DNA from: Lanius collurio
Taxonomy: Eukaryota; Chordata; Aves; Passeriformes; Laniidae
Direction of reading: 5' to 3'
DNA length: 64,000 nucleotides
Assembly (NCBI GenBank): GCA_020086605.1
Contig: JACBWW010000017.1
Coordinates: 21,721,573 to 21,785,572, forward strand
Part shown: positions 50,347 through 59,745 of the stretch, one piece after another
Layout of the letters: every line of letters starts with the position of its first letter
Numbering within the stretch: position 1 is the first letter of the stretch
The notes under the pieces: generated by a model
Seen by the model: only the letters and a program-made list of their open reading frames with translations
Told to the model about the DNA's origin: nothing
Databases searched by the model: none
Program-made: the position numbers and the translations under genes

Positions 50347-53046
50347 AGTTCTTTGCTGTAGGAGTTTGACAGATATTCAAACTGTGAAGAGGTACATAAA
50401 AATTTACATCTGAGACATTATGTGAAAGATCTGAGTGAAAAATACATAAATAACTGAATTGTAGTAAGAGAGATGAAAAAGTTATTTAAAGCTTAAAGGT
50501 TGCTTTTAATCCACAAGTGTATCTTGCATTGTTTGGAATAGAGAAGTTTAACATGATCATAAAGCAGAAGCATGAACTTTTACTACTGGTGCTGTTTGTG
50601 CACCATTAAAAGGGACAGAGGAAGTCATTAAGGAAAAATTAAATTGTTGTAAATACCAATGATATTTCAGTGTCCGTGTGAGGATCCATGTAGGTGTATT
50701 TAAATTAGACAAGATTTTCTTCAATGTTTTCTGAGGCAGGAAAAGCATTTTTTTCCATTTATGTACCTTTTAAAGTAATTCTAGAAATTATTTTTAATAA
50801 CACAAACACTACCCTGTATGAGAGCAGAGCTCTTGTGGCGCATTTGAAGGCAGTAAATCCTATTTTCTACCAAGATTAACAGGTTTTGCAGGCTGAACGT
50901 GCCTGAAGGCAGCTGTACTCTACACACCCAATTTTTTACAAAACACAGCAGGACAGGTTCACGTCTGGTGTAATCCCTTTGCCTCCAGAACATTTCAGTC
51001 TTGGCAAATTGGTCTTAGAAGAAAGCAGTATGCTCCAGCTTTCCACTCAGGGCCAGTTTTCCTTCCATTCCCCCTAGACCAGATCCTGGGCTTGGACCTT
51101 TTCTTCACAGGGGCAGGACACCACAACGTCAGCTTTGTACAGTGCAAGCAAGAAAAATCATACTAATCTTCCTTCAGTGGAGAAACTGTGCAAAAACCAG
51201 AGATGGGCAGGACATCATTCACAGGAGCCACCTCCACATGGAAGTGGTTTTGGCTGGAAACTCACCAAACAATCCTTTTCCTTCCTTGGAAAGTCCTTGC
51301 AGATCCAACACCTTTCCACTCGTGCAGGCGATTTCTTGTGCATCACAGGATGGTGTGAGCCAGACACAGATCTTCACTCTACTTTAATGTGGTGGCCTCA
51401 GGTTTGGATTCAGTTTGGCATTTGGAGCAGTAGCTATCAGCTCATCCACATGAAAATGCGGCCAAGTTTGCTGCTATTTCTCTTTGTTGCGACAGCCGTC
51501 ATTTGTGGCTGTACATCCACCTCACTACTGCTACACCCATGCAAACAGTGCCTCACCACAGGAAACGAGCTGATCCAGTTAAAATTCTCCTCTCTCCCTG
51601 TCAACATGCAGAAATTAAGATAGAAACTGCTGCCTCCATGTTGCTCAAGACGCCGGGCATTTGAAAGGGCTTTTAGGTGAATCTGGAGCCAAAGTGTCTG
51701 TCTCCACCCACTTTCCTTTTGCCAAAGAGGCAAGAGGGAAAAAAACCCCATAAATATAGTCCCTGTCATTGTTCTCTGATTTCAGTGGGTTGCTGGATGT
51801 GTGTGTGTTTAGCAGAGTTTCTGCAATAAAGCAACTCCCTATTCTGGAGGGGAAGAAGTTTTTTTCTGGGTGTGCAATTGACTCAGAGACTTGTTTGTCC
51901 TGCAGGAAGAGTTACAGGATTAACTTTAAATTCTTTGATATTCAGTGGTGAAAAAGGACACACCAACATGAGGATTTGTGGAGGCTCAGTCTGTCCTTCC
52001 TTCTTGCTTTTTACACACCTAGAAGCTGGGCATGAATGACAGATTGCAACTTCAGTCCTGGAAATAGTCTCTTGAGGTTTAATCCAAAGAACAACAATGA
52101 CATCAAAAAACCTGGTCCTGCTCCACTGAAAAACCAAGCAGCTGGCTGCAGGTGTGACTGCAGTCAGACTCTAATGGTCAAATTCATAGCAAAGAGAGCC
52201 TTCAGTGTGGTCAGTTGAAGCTGCCAAAGACAGAAGCACTGTAAAGCCTTGTCCTTCTTCAAGGCAGCAGCTCACCCTCTTCTACCAGTGCATGATTCAG
52301 AAACGAGGCAGTGACTTGGATGGTCACGTCTCTTTTTGGGACAAGAAAGGAAGAGGAAATGCTGATAGCATCAGCCTAGCGGTCTCCCAGGAAAGACTTA
52401 AACACCACAGATTCCTCGACCTGAGAAGAGTTAGAGCTCCAACCCAGTGTAAGCTCTCCAGAGCATCTAAAGCATCTCAGGAGTTTATCACCCGAACACT
52501 AAATAAGCTCCATAGTATGCTAACTTGGATATTATCCCTAACCTCCAGTGTGTAACCTGCAAGTGCTTATTCATTTTGCACATATTCAGAAATTACGGAA
52601 CAAAGCTGTGGTTCTCAGACTGCCCAGCACCAAACCCAATCTTTTTGGGAGGGATGATAAGAGATGGAGTCATAATGAGGCAAAGGATCAATGGCACAGG
52701 GTGCATTTCTTTCACTCAAGAAGCTGATAAAACCATTTATCTCTAAATCTTATTCACAATGGCACTTCTGATACAAATAAGTTACAGTAATTACAGGAGA
52801 AAATATTTCACAGTGGAACCAGAGAAAGAAACAAATCTGAATGGCAGCAGTTGCTCTGCAAGATCAGTGTGGTTGCTACAGAATTTCTCCTCTAAATCTT
52901 CCAGTAGAACACCCACACCTACACACATGCTTGGCATGAAACTCTACTGTGAAATCAATATCTTTATAGAGGAGAAGAGGTAGGTATGACTTTCTCTTTC
53001 AGAGTCTCAAATGAAGAACAGTATATAACAATCATAGAACTCTTAC
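50347..53046. other. Non-coding stretch, several open frames
   Basis: No supported gene. A 162-codon plus-strand frame ends at 51623. Its last 57 codons from 51450 resemble a small secreted peptide (see findings). A plus-strand acceptor at about 52590 is followed by 45 open codons but lacks a good donor. Confidence 0.35.
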
Positions 53047-53141
53047 TTCTTTTTTTGAAAGTAATTCCCTCAGCTTGGCTTTTGAAGTCAAGAAGTACCT
53101 TATCCCCATCCTTAGGAACCATCTTTCTGTTCTTCAAGTCA
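53047..53141 (-). CDS. Candidate internal coding exon, gene unrecognised
   Basis: On the minus strand a strong acceptor (AAATTATTTTCTTCCAG) leads into 95 bp, which end AGAA followed by GTAAGA. One base completes a codon, 31 codons are open (beginning DLKNRKMVPKDGDK, ending GITFKKR) and one base remains, so phases are 2 and 1. The same frame is open upstream to another good acceptor (CTATATTTTCCACAG), so a longer version is possible. Its end phase matches the start of 40175-40257: the junction codon would be AAT. The lysine-rich, glycine-containing peptide is protein-like. The opposite strand is also open, so the assignment is not certain. Confidence 0.42.
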
Positions 53142-55147
53142 CTGGAAGAAAATAATTTTCCACCAGCTACCAAATCTGTGGAAAATATAGGGCTCATCCT
53201 ATCTCAAAATGAGTTTCATTTCAAGGAAAGAAATCAGTGCAATTCCAAAACATTAAGAGAAAATCCCGAAGTTTTTTCTAAGTTGCATTAGACCTCATTA
53301 AGAGGCTAATGATGTAATTTTGTACAACAAAGTGGGTATGCTGCAGCTTACATTTCTTATATTTCTTACAGTCTTGCATTTCATGCGAAGACTGGGGTTT
53401 TTACCCCTCTGTAAGGAACTCACAGCTGAGATATATGAGAAGGGCTGAGTGTCACAAATCTAAGGCTGCAGTGCTGTCCCTCCAAGGTTCTGTGGCACCA
53501 GCAGGTCTTTAAGGGCAATGGGAAACCAAACTGCCCTTAGCTAAACTTTGGTGACATCACCTGATGGTTTACCTGTCTCACTTTAGAATATGAAACATTT
53601 CCAATGACCTTGCATTGACAGAAAACTGTCACATTACTTTAGAGTCTAGTTTGAGTTGTGTCATTCCTGCAGCATCAGTGCACCGTTGGCAGCTTGCAGT
53701 GCAGGAGTTTGCACATCCTGGGTTTGCACATAGTGATATTTAGAGGCCTCTCCTGGTGAGGGCTGTCTTCCTCCTGAGGAGAGCTTTGCATTTGCCTTCA
53801 AAATATAAATGTCATTGGGAAAGAGAAGGAATGGCATCTGATTTATGAAATTATGGACCAATTAAAATGGGTAATATATTTTCATCAGGATTCTGCTAGA
53901 TGAAAAATGCAGATTTGTCAACATTAAAACTTTCCAGGAATGTCCCACTTCACCAACTTATTTTCACATACAAAACTAAGGAGAAATTCCCTCAAAATTA
54001 AAATCTTTTGTTCTAGCATTTTCAAAAATAAAGACTTGGTGTTTCTTTGCAAAAACAACTTTTTGTTTTGAGATGCCTTTGAGCTTACTTTGAAATAAAA
54101 TTGAAAACATTTTTTAAAATCTCAATTTCAAAATAAAACAGTTCATTTGGGGATCAAACAGAATATTTTATTTAAGTGGTCAGAAAGGCTTTTTATTCTC
54201 TGGAGCTGATGGTGAATCAGAAAAATTCTTTCTTTCCATGGCTCTGATATATGCTGTTTTGAAGCTGCTTTGATATTTGATATTTATTACCTTAATCTTA
54301 TTTGTGCCTTAGCATTACTGGCTATAATGGCTCCATCCTTGCCTGATGTTAGATGTTTAAATGCTGTGGGCCTGAACAGTGCTGGAATGGAAGCCCACTT
54401 AGGGATCATGAGTACTGCTGACATAAACCAATTATGATGGGACTGCTGATCTGGTAGAGCCTATTGGTCACTGACAGTCACATAAATAACATGTCCAAGT
54501 CACATAAATTTATGTCCAAATAATATGGACATAAATAGAGGATATAATAATAGTGTATTTTAATTATAGAAGAATTCGGATGTACGAGAAAATCAACTCA
54601 AAAGAAATTGAGACATCTCATGGCACTGTGATTTACTTTGAATCTTTTTTAATTTAGATCTGAGAGCTGATGAAGAAATTGTCATGTTTTCAATCACTAA
54701 TAAAAGTAGTCTTGAGACAAAGCTGACCTCAACATAGGTACTTGCTTTTAGCAAATAACATATATTAGTGCTTGAATACACTGACTGGTGACTACAGGAA
54801 AGCTGCCTGTCATCTGCATTTTGAGTACATCTCTTTTTTTTATGCAAACACTAGGGAATGCTGTTGTGTGGCTGGTTTTCAATACATTAAGAAAAATACT
54901 TTTTTTTGGAAAAGAAGAGGAACTTTTTGCCACCAGAAACCCAGAATTATCACATTAGGACCACCCTGGCTGGCTTCTCTGGGGAGTTCTAACTTCAAGG
55001 AAGTAGTATGGACACAGAAAGTTATGTTTAAACTGAGAAGACTATATAGGTTTTTACTGGAGGTTTTGTTTCTCTATTTGGTTTTAATACAGTAGTCATT
55101 ATAAATTAATGAAGTATCATACAAACTTTATTCTTACTATTTAGATA
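53142..55147. other. Non-coding stretch
   Basis: A 39-bp plus-strand segment at 53372-53410 has an excellent acceptor and a TCT/GTAAGG donor but is open in all three frames, so its coding status cannot be judged. A perfect hairpin lies at 54508-54536. Otherwise AT-rich and featureless. Confidence 0.4.
54508..54536. repeat. Perfect 10-bp hairpin with 9-nt loop
   Basis: ATTTATGTCC, a loop AAATAATAT and GGACATAAAT. The neighbourhood also repeats GTCACATAAAT and CATAAAT words, so it may have arisen by local template switching. Confidence 0.6.
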
Positions 55148-55268
55148 AGTATTATTTCCCAATTGCAGAGAGAAAAATGAACCTGTCCTGAGGGGAAAGC
55201 AATTTCTCAAGGTCCAAATGTTAGGAAAGGTACCAATGTCTTTGGACCTCCATTGTGCTATGACAGCC
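55148..55268 (-). mobile_element. MIR-like SINE relic
   Basis: The plus strand keeps the order TATTATTTCCCAATTGCAGA, GAAAAATGAACC, AATTTCTCAAGGTCCAA and CCATTGTGCTATGAC. These correspond to the blocks ATTATCCCCATTTTACAGATGAGGAAACTGA, CTTGCCCAAGGTCACA and CAGTGCTCTGACCAC of a MIR-family SINE read in reverse complement. It is heavily diverged, so only the block order makes the case. Confidence 0.45.
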
Positions 55269-57137
55269 ACAAGCCTGCTCTTTCTGGCAAGGGCTGACAC
55301 AGGCATCGGAGCTGGAAATCTGCCTTTTTCCTCCTAATTTTTTTCTGTGGGCAGGGCAGCCCACAAAAGTGACCAGCCATTAAATTCCTAGGCAGTTATA
55401 GGTTTGGATGCTGAAACTGCCCTCAACTAAGTTTCACAATTTTTATTCAAGCATTTATTTCGGGGTTATTTATACTTAGACAATGAAATCTGAGCATGTA
55501 CCAGCTGAGCCTTTGAACTGTATCCCTTTTTCTTAGTGGTCTAGTCATCTTTCCACAGTAAATATGTTAGGTACAGGGATTGCTGTTAGAATGGGTTCAG
55601 CCAATTCCACATGGAAAATACCTTATGTTGAAACATTGAGAAGTGTAACACTTTTAACTTTGGCAGGACCCATCTTTGGAAACAGGCTTTAATCCTAGCT
55701 ACAATGAAAAGATGAGACTGTGTTTCAAGTGCTACAAATAGTGGTTTCAGGTCCTCAGGTCAGATTTTCAAGGTCAGATATCTATACAGGCAGCTGGAAA
55801 AATTGCCTCAGAGAAAACATGCACAGAGAGGACATGTAAGAAGAAAAATGTTCTTCAGTTTACTCCTACTCCTGTTTGTTTTCCCTACTCAGATGACCCT
55901 AGCAACCTTCTCTCCATCTCTCCATCTTGTCACGATATAAGTTTATGCTCTGAAATTCTGCCACAATGCTTTGGTGTGCCACTGGTGTCTGGCAAGATGG
56001 TCAGCTCCTTCTGGAAAAGAAGCCACATTTTGGATGCATCTTCATGCCACATCTCAAGGCTGCTCCACCCAAATGCAGATCCCACATTGCTCTGTCTGTG
56101 CTGAGCTTTTAGCTGTGCTACATCATGCTTGAGTGTGTGCTTCAGAATGGCCAGATGGGCAAGGGAAGAAGACCTGGAGGGTCATCCACGTCCCCTGCTG
56201 AGAGCACTGGAGTTTTCCCTCATACATTGTCCGTGTAGATTAGACAGCTCTGATTAGGTGCTCTGGGAAACAAGGTGGTCAGACAAAAGACTCATGATTT
56301 GGAAATCTTAATGGATTCCTCTGCATTGCTGTGAATAGTGCCTGTTTCAAAGGTATCTGGTAAATGTTTTTGTCATGGTAAGTAATGACATGCCAGAAGA
56401 GAAAGGAAATCAAACAAAAGTAAGCCACATCCAGGAGTGGGTGGCCATGCCCTGCCCCTCCAATTTCCTCACAGGCAAATTGTGATGGCTCTCCTTTGTG
56501 AAGAGATTTTTTGAAACTTCAAATCCAAAATCTGATGGTTTCCTTACAGTATTGTTCATACAGTGTTCATCTGAAAATGCTCTACAGTTTTAGTTGTGCC
56601 CCAAAAAAACTCCGCCAACCAGGCTTTATTCTCAAATGCATCTTATGATTTAAAAAGCAAGCATTATCACTAGAAGAAAAGCAATTCAGTTAGATGGTAG
56701 CTATTTGAAAAAGTTTTGCTCCAAGTTTTCCCTGGGCAAAATCAACTCATACAAACAGGAGTCGCTACACCTGACACAGCTTTCTCTCATAGAGCATTCA
56801 AAGTCTTTACAGAGTATACTCCTACTGGACTTGTCCAAGCTGAAAATGAGCCCCAGCCCTTCTGTGAGCCAGACCATCAAGCAATGTGCTGTTCTTCTCT
56901 GCCTCATCTGCAAGAGGAAGAAAGGTGAGGAAATAGTAATTTTCCTTCTGTCACATTCAAGAGTTAAGTTTTGCTCCCTCTGATCACTGGACATTAAGAC
57001 TCACGCGTCCATGTGGAGTCACTTCTTATCTTCTGCGGGCCTGCATGGGCTGGTGGTCCCTTTGGAACAGTCCACCTGCACTGTGCTTTTGTCACTTCTT
57101 TTTTTTAAACTGTCTTTCTTTTTTTTTTTCCTCTTAG
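55269..57137. other. Non-coding or uncertain stretch
   Basis: At about 56650-56930 both strands are open for 80-100 codons. The plus strand ends in a donor (AAAG/GTGAGG) whose phase would fit 57138. The minus strand has an excellent acceptor (CACCTTTCTTCCTCTTGCAG) at the same place. The two readings exclude each other, so neither is called. Confidence 0.35.
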
Positions 57138-57375
57138 ATTTTGCAGCAATAATTGAGCCCCTTTGGTTTGTCTCTGAGGAGGGGAAACTCAATGACTGAT
57201 AATTACCTTGCATGCCATTTAATGAAATTGAAGGAGCACAGTAACATCCATAATCTAACTCTTCTAGCTTGTTAAGCCCTAGTTCTGCATATTTCCAAGT
57301 GTTAATATTCAGACATAAATGGAAAAAGGTTAAAAGGATTCAGTGAATTTGTAATAAATGTGCCCTTTGTGTATA
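57138..57375 (+). CDS. Candidate terminal exon with poly(A) signal
   Basis: A long T-rich tract ending TTTCCTCTTAG precedes two bases that complete a codon. Then come 19 codons, beginning FAAIIEPLWFV and ending SEEGKLND, and a TGA at 57197-57199. An AATAAA at 57353-57358 is followed by a T/G-rich stretch typical of a cleavage site. Start phase is 1. The piece could be the last exon of a plus-strand gene. The poly(A) signal is a six-base motif that occurs often by chance, and the upstream exon is unresolved. Gene not recognised. Confidence 0.3.
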
Positions 57376-57473
57376 TGAATTCTGAGTTGTCTCTACTGGA
57401 CATGGTGTGTTGGTTAATCTTGCTATGAATACCAAAATTACCTCCTTGTTAGCAGGACTCATTGCTGTTATTA

Positions 57474-57712
57474 CCGTAGCCCAGTGAAAAGGGCATTGAC
57501 TTAGGTGCTAAGAGACTCAGTTTCTCATCACATCACTTCTACTGTCCAGCCATTAGTCCTAGGAGAAATTCCTGCATCTATTTATTTCTCTGTTTCCTTT
57601 CCCAGCTGGTGCTGTCTTGTGTATTTAGAGTTGAAGCTCTTTGGGACAGGGGCCTCCTTATATACTCAGTGTCAGATCTCCATTAATTTCTTAATGAAGT
57701 AGTAACAAATGA
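57474..57712 (+). mobile_element. MIR/CORE-type SINE relic, plus strand
   Basis: The head GTAGCCCAGTGAAAAGGGCATTGACTTAGG and GAGACTCAG resemble the tRNA-derived start of MIR-type elements in reptiles and birds (GCGGTTAGGGCATTGGCCTGGGACTCAGGAGAC). The tail TGTGTATTTAGAGTTGAAGCTCTTTGGGACAGGGGCC matches the TTTAGATTGTAAGCTCTTTGGGGCAGGGACC tail of the same group. The middle is strongly diverged. Head and tail in the right order and spacing make this the best preserved SINE in the window. Confidence 0.6.
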
Positions 57713-58563
57713 CAAGCAGGTAAATGTTCAATGAAGAGAAGTTCCATCTAAAATTAATGAACAACTTAAAAATTGAGCATACTTGGTATGAAATTTAAAC
57801 CAGCTTTATCAACTACAGTTTCAGCAGCCTTAGATTATCTGGTGCAGGAAGTGGTGTGTCCTGCAGAAGCTTCTTCTATGTTTTAAATACAGAGGCTTTT
57901 AATAAATAAGCACTGAACAAAAGCCAAGACAGCTGATCCCATGCCCTTTCAGCTTTACCTTGCTTCCAGTTGGCCTGCTTTTGTCGTGTCACTTTCCACA
58001 TAGATTTTTGCACTGAAAATGAAGAACTCAAAGGGAGAAGTTATTACAGAGGAAGATTGAGAGGTGATCAGAGATTACCTGGAGTGAAGGTGTATGAGTT
58101 CTGCAGCTGAACTGAGAGCAAATGATCAACAAGAAAAGAAAAAAAGGAAGTGGGGAGCAGAAGAGAAGAGAGGCAGCACTTTATTTGTTAAGTGCCATCA
58201 ATGTTTAAAGCATAAGGCAGAAATTCCTGAACTATGTAATTCATAGTTTAAGTGTAAAATTCTACCTTTAAGAGGGAAAAAAGCCCACACTGAGGCCAAG
58301 AAACCACTTACTGAGATTTCTCAGAATGTTTTCCAGCAACACTGGGGTCTGCTTTCCTCCCAGCCCTCTGGCAAGAAAGGAGTTTGTCTCCCTAAGTCAC
58401 ACCTCCCTTAGAGACTAGTGTCACCCTCACAGATATCCTGTGTTCCCCCTGTGGCTGCTGTTCAGCCATCAGAGCTGTGTCTCTGCAGCACTACACGCTC
58501 AGGAAAGCATAAACAGCAAGAAAAATGCAGAGAACAGAACACTGCCAACCTAGTGAAAGAGTG
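57713..58563. other. Non-coding stretch before the LTR
   Basis: A purine-rich stretch lies at about 58130-58175. No gene or repeat recognised. Confidence 0.45.
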
Positions 58564-59138
58564 TGTTGTGGTTTAACATCAACTAAGCCCCATACTGCTG
58601 CTCACTCTCTCCCCCTCACTTCATCCCTCGAAGGGATGGAGAACAGGATCAGAAGGGTAAAACTGAGGAAACTCCTGGGCTGAGATAGTTTGATGAGTAA
58701 AGCAAAAGCTGTGCATGCAAGCAGAGAAAAACAAGGAATTCATTCACTGCTTGCTATGGGCAGGAAGGTGTTCAGCCATCCCCAGGAAAGCAGGACTCCT
58801 CACATGTAATGATGACTTGGGAAGACAAGCACCATCACTCCAAACATCCCTCTCTTCCTTCTTCTTCCCCCCAGCTTTATATGCTGACCATGTTAAGGGA
58901 CATCCCTAGGGTCAACTGTGCGGGCCACGTCTCCTCTCAACTCCTTATGCAACCACAGCCCACTTCTTGGTGGGGTGGGGTGGGAAGCAGAAAAGGCCTC
59001 AACTCTGTGCAAGCCCTGCTCAGCAATAGTTAAAACATCCTTGAATTATCAATACTGTTTTCCAGCACAAATACAAAACACAGCCCTGTACTAGCTACTA
59101 TGAAGAAAATTAAGTCTATCCCAGCCAAAACCAGTGTA
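58564..59138 (+). mobile_element. Endogenous retroviral LTR (avian TGTTGTGG type)
   Basis: It begins TGTTGTGGTTTAAC and continues with AACTAAGC, TGCTCACTCTCTCCCCCTCACTT, GGGATGGAGAACAGGATCAGAAGGG, AACTCCTGGGCTGAGATAGTTTGATGA, CTTTATATG and ACAGCCCTGTACTAGCTACTATGAAGAAAATTAA, then CTATCCCAGCCAAAACCAG. This block order is that of a very common passerine/neoavian LTR family (TguLTR5-like, probably ERVL class). GGCTTTATATGC-type sequence at about 58870 is in the place of a TATA box. Many substitutions and small indels show it is old. No internal viral genes follow that I recognise, so it may be a solo LTR. The name is from memory. Confidence 0.75.
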
Positions 59139-59745
59139 TTGTCCATCCCTTATTCCATACCATTTATGTCCTGATCCCACACCTTCCAAAATATCCTCAC
59201 TAACCACCACCCCGCTTCCCATCCTTTGATAGAATACACAGATGTTATTCCCTTAGTCTATGGACCATCCCTGTAAAATGTTTGTAAAATGCCCATAAAG
59301 TGTCCACAAAATGTCCAATGACTTAATTTCATCCATAACTTTGGATTCCATCTGTCATGGGGGTCACTTAGGACAGGAGAGGCAGTGTTTTGTTAGCATG
59401 TGTCATTGGTCACCAAAACCAGCTCAGGTCAGCTCACTGCTGCACTTGCACTGCTTGTCCTAAGACTTGTCCTCCACTTCTGTACGTGGTTCTTGCTATA
59501 GTCATTTCTATAGCATGAAATTCAAATCATGGGTGACAACAGCTTTAAAGTATATCCATTACAACTTTCACCCCTGGTCCCCTGGTGACAGGTTTTAACA
59601 TTATGAACTCTTCTTGTTGCTTTCAGCCTGGCTAGCAACCTTAAAACTTCCCTCAGAAAGAGGACCAAGGCTAGCAAGTAGCACAGGGTGCAAGCATAAG
59701 GACTACAAAGAATCCCCATCATCTCTATCTAAGCAGTCCTCTCTC
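59139..59745 (+). mobile_element. Probable continuation of the LTR element
   Basis: Directly after the core come TCCATCCCTTATTCCATACCATTTATGTC, ACCATCCCTGTAAAATG with tandem AAAATG/ATAAAGTGTCC units, TTAATTTCATCCATAACTTTGGATTCC and further blocks up to CCCCATCATCTCTATC. I associate these with longer copies of the same bird element. The right end is not defined: no matching target-site duplication of the left flank is visible. It could also be internal non-coding sequence of the provirus. Confidence 0.4.

Noticed and set aside
52588..52722. 45 open plus-strand codons after an acceptor
   Set aside because: No good donor, and the only GT is followed by GCAT. I could not distinguish this from chance.
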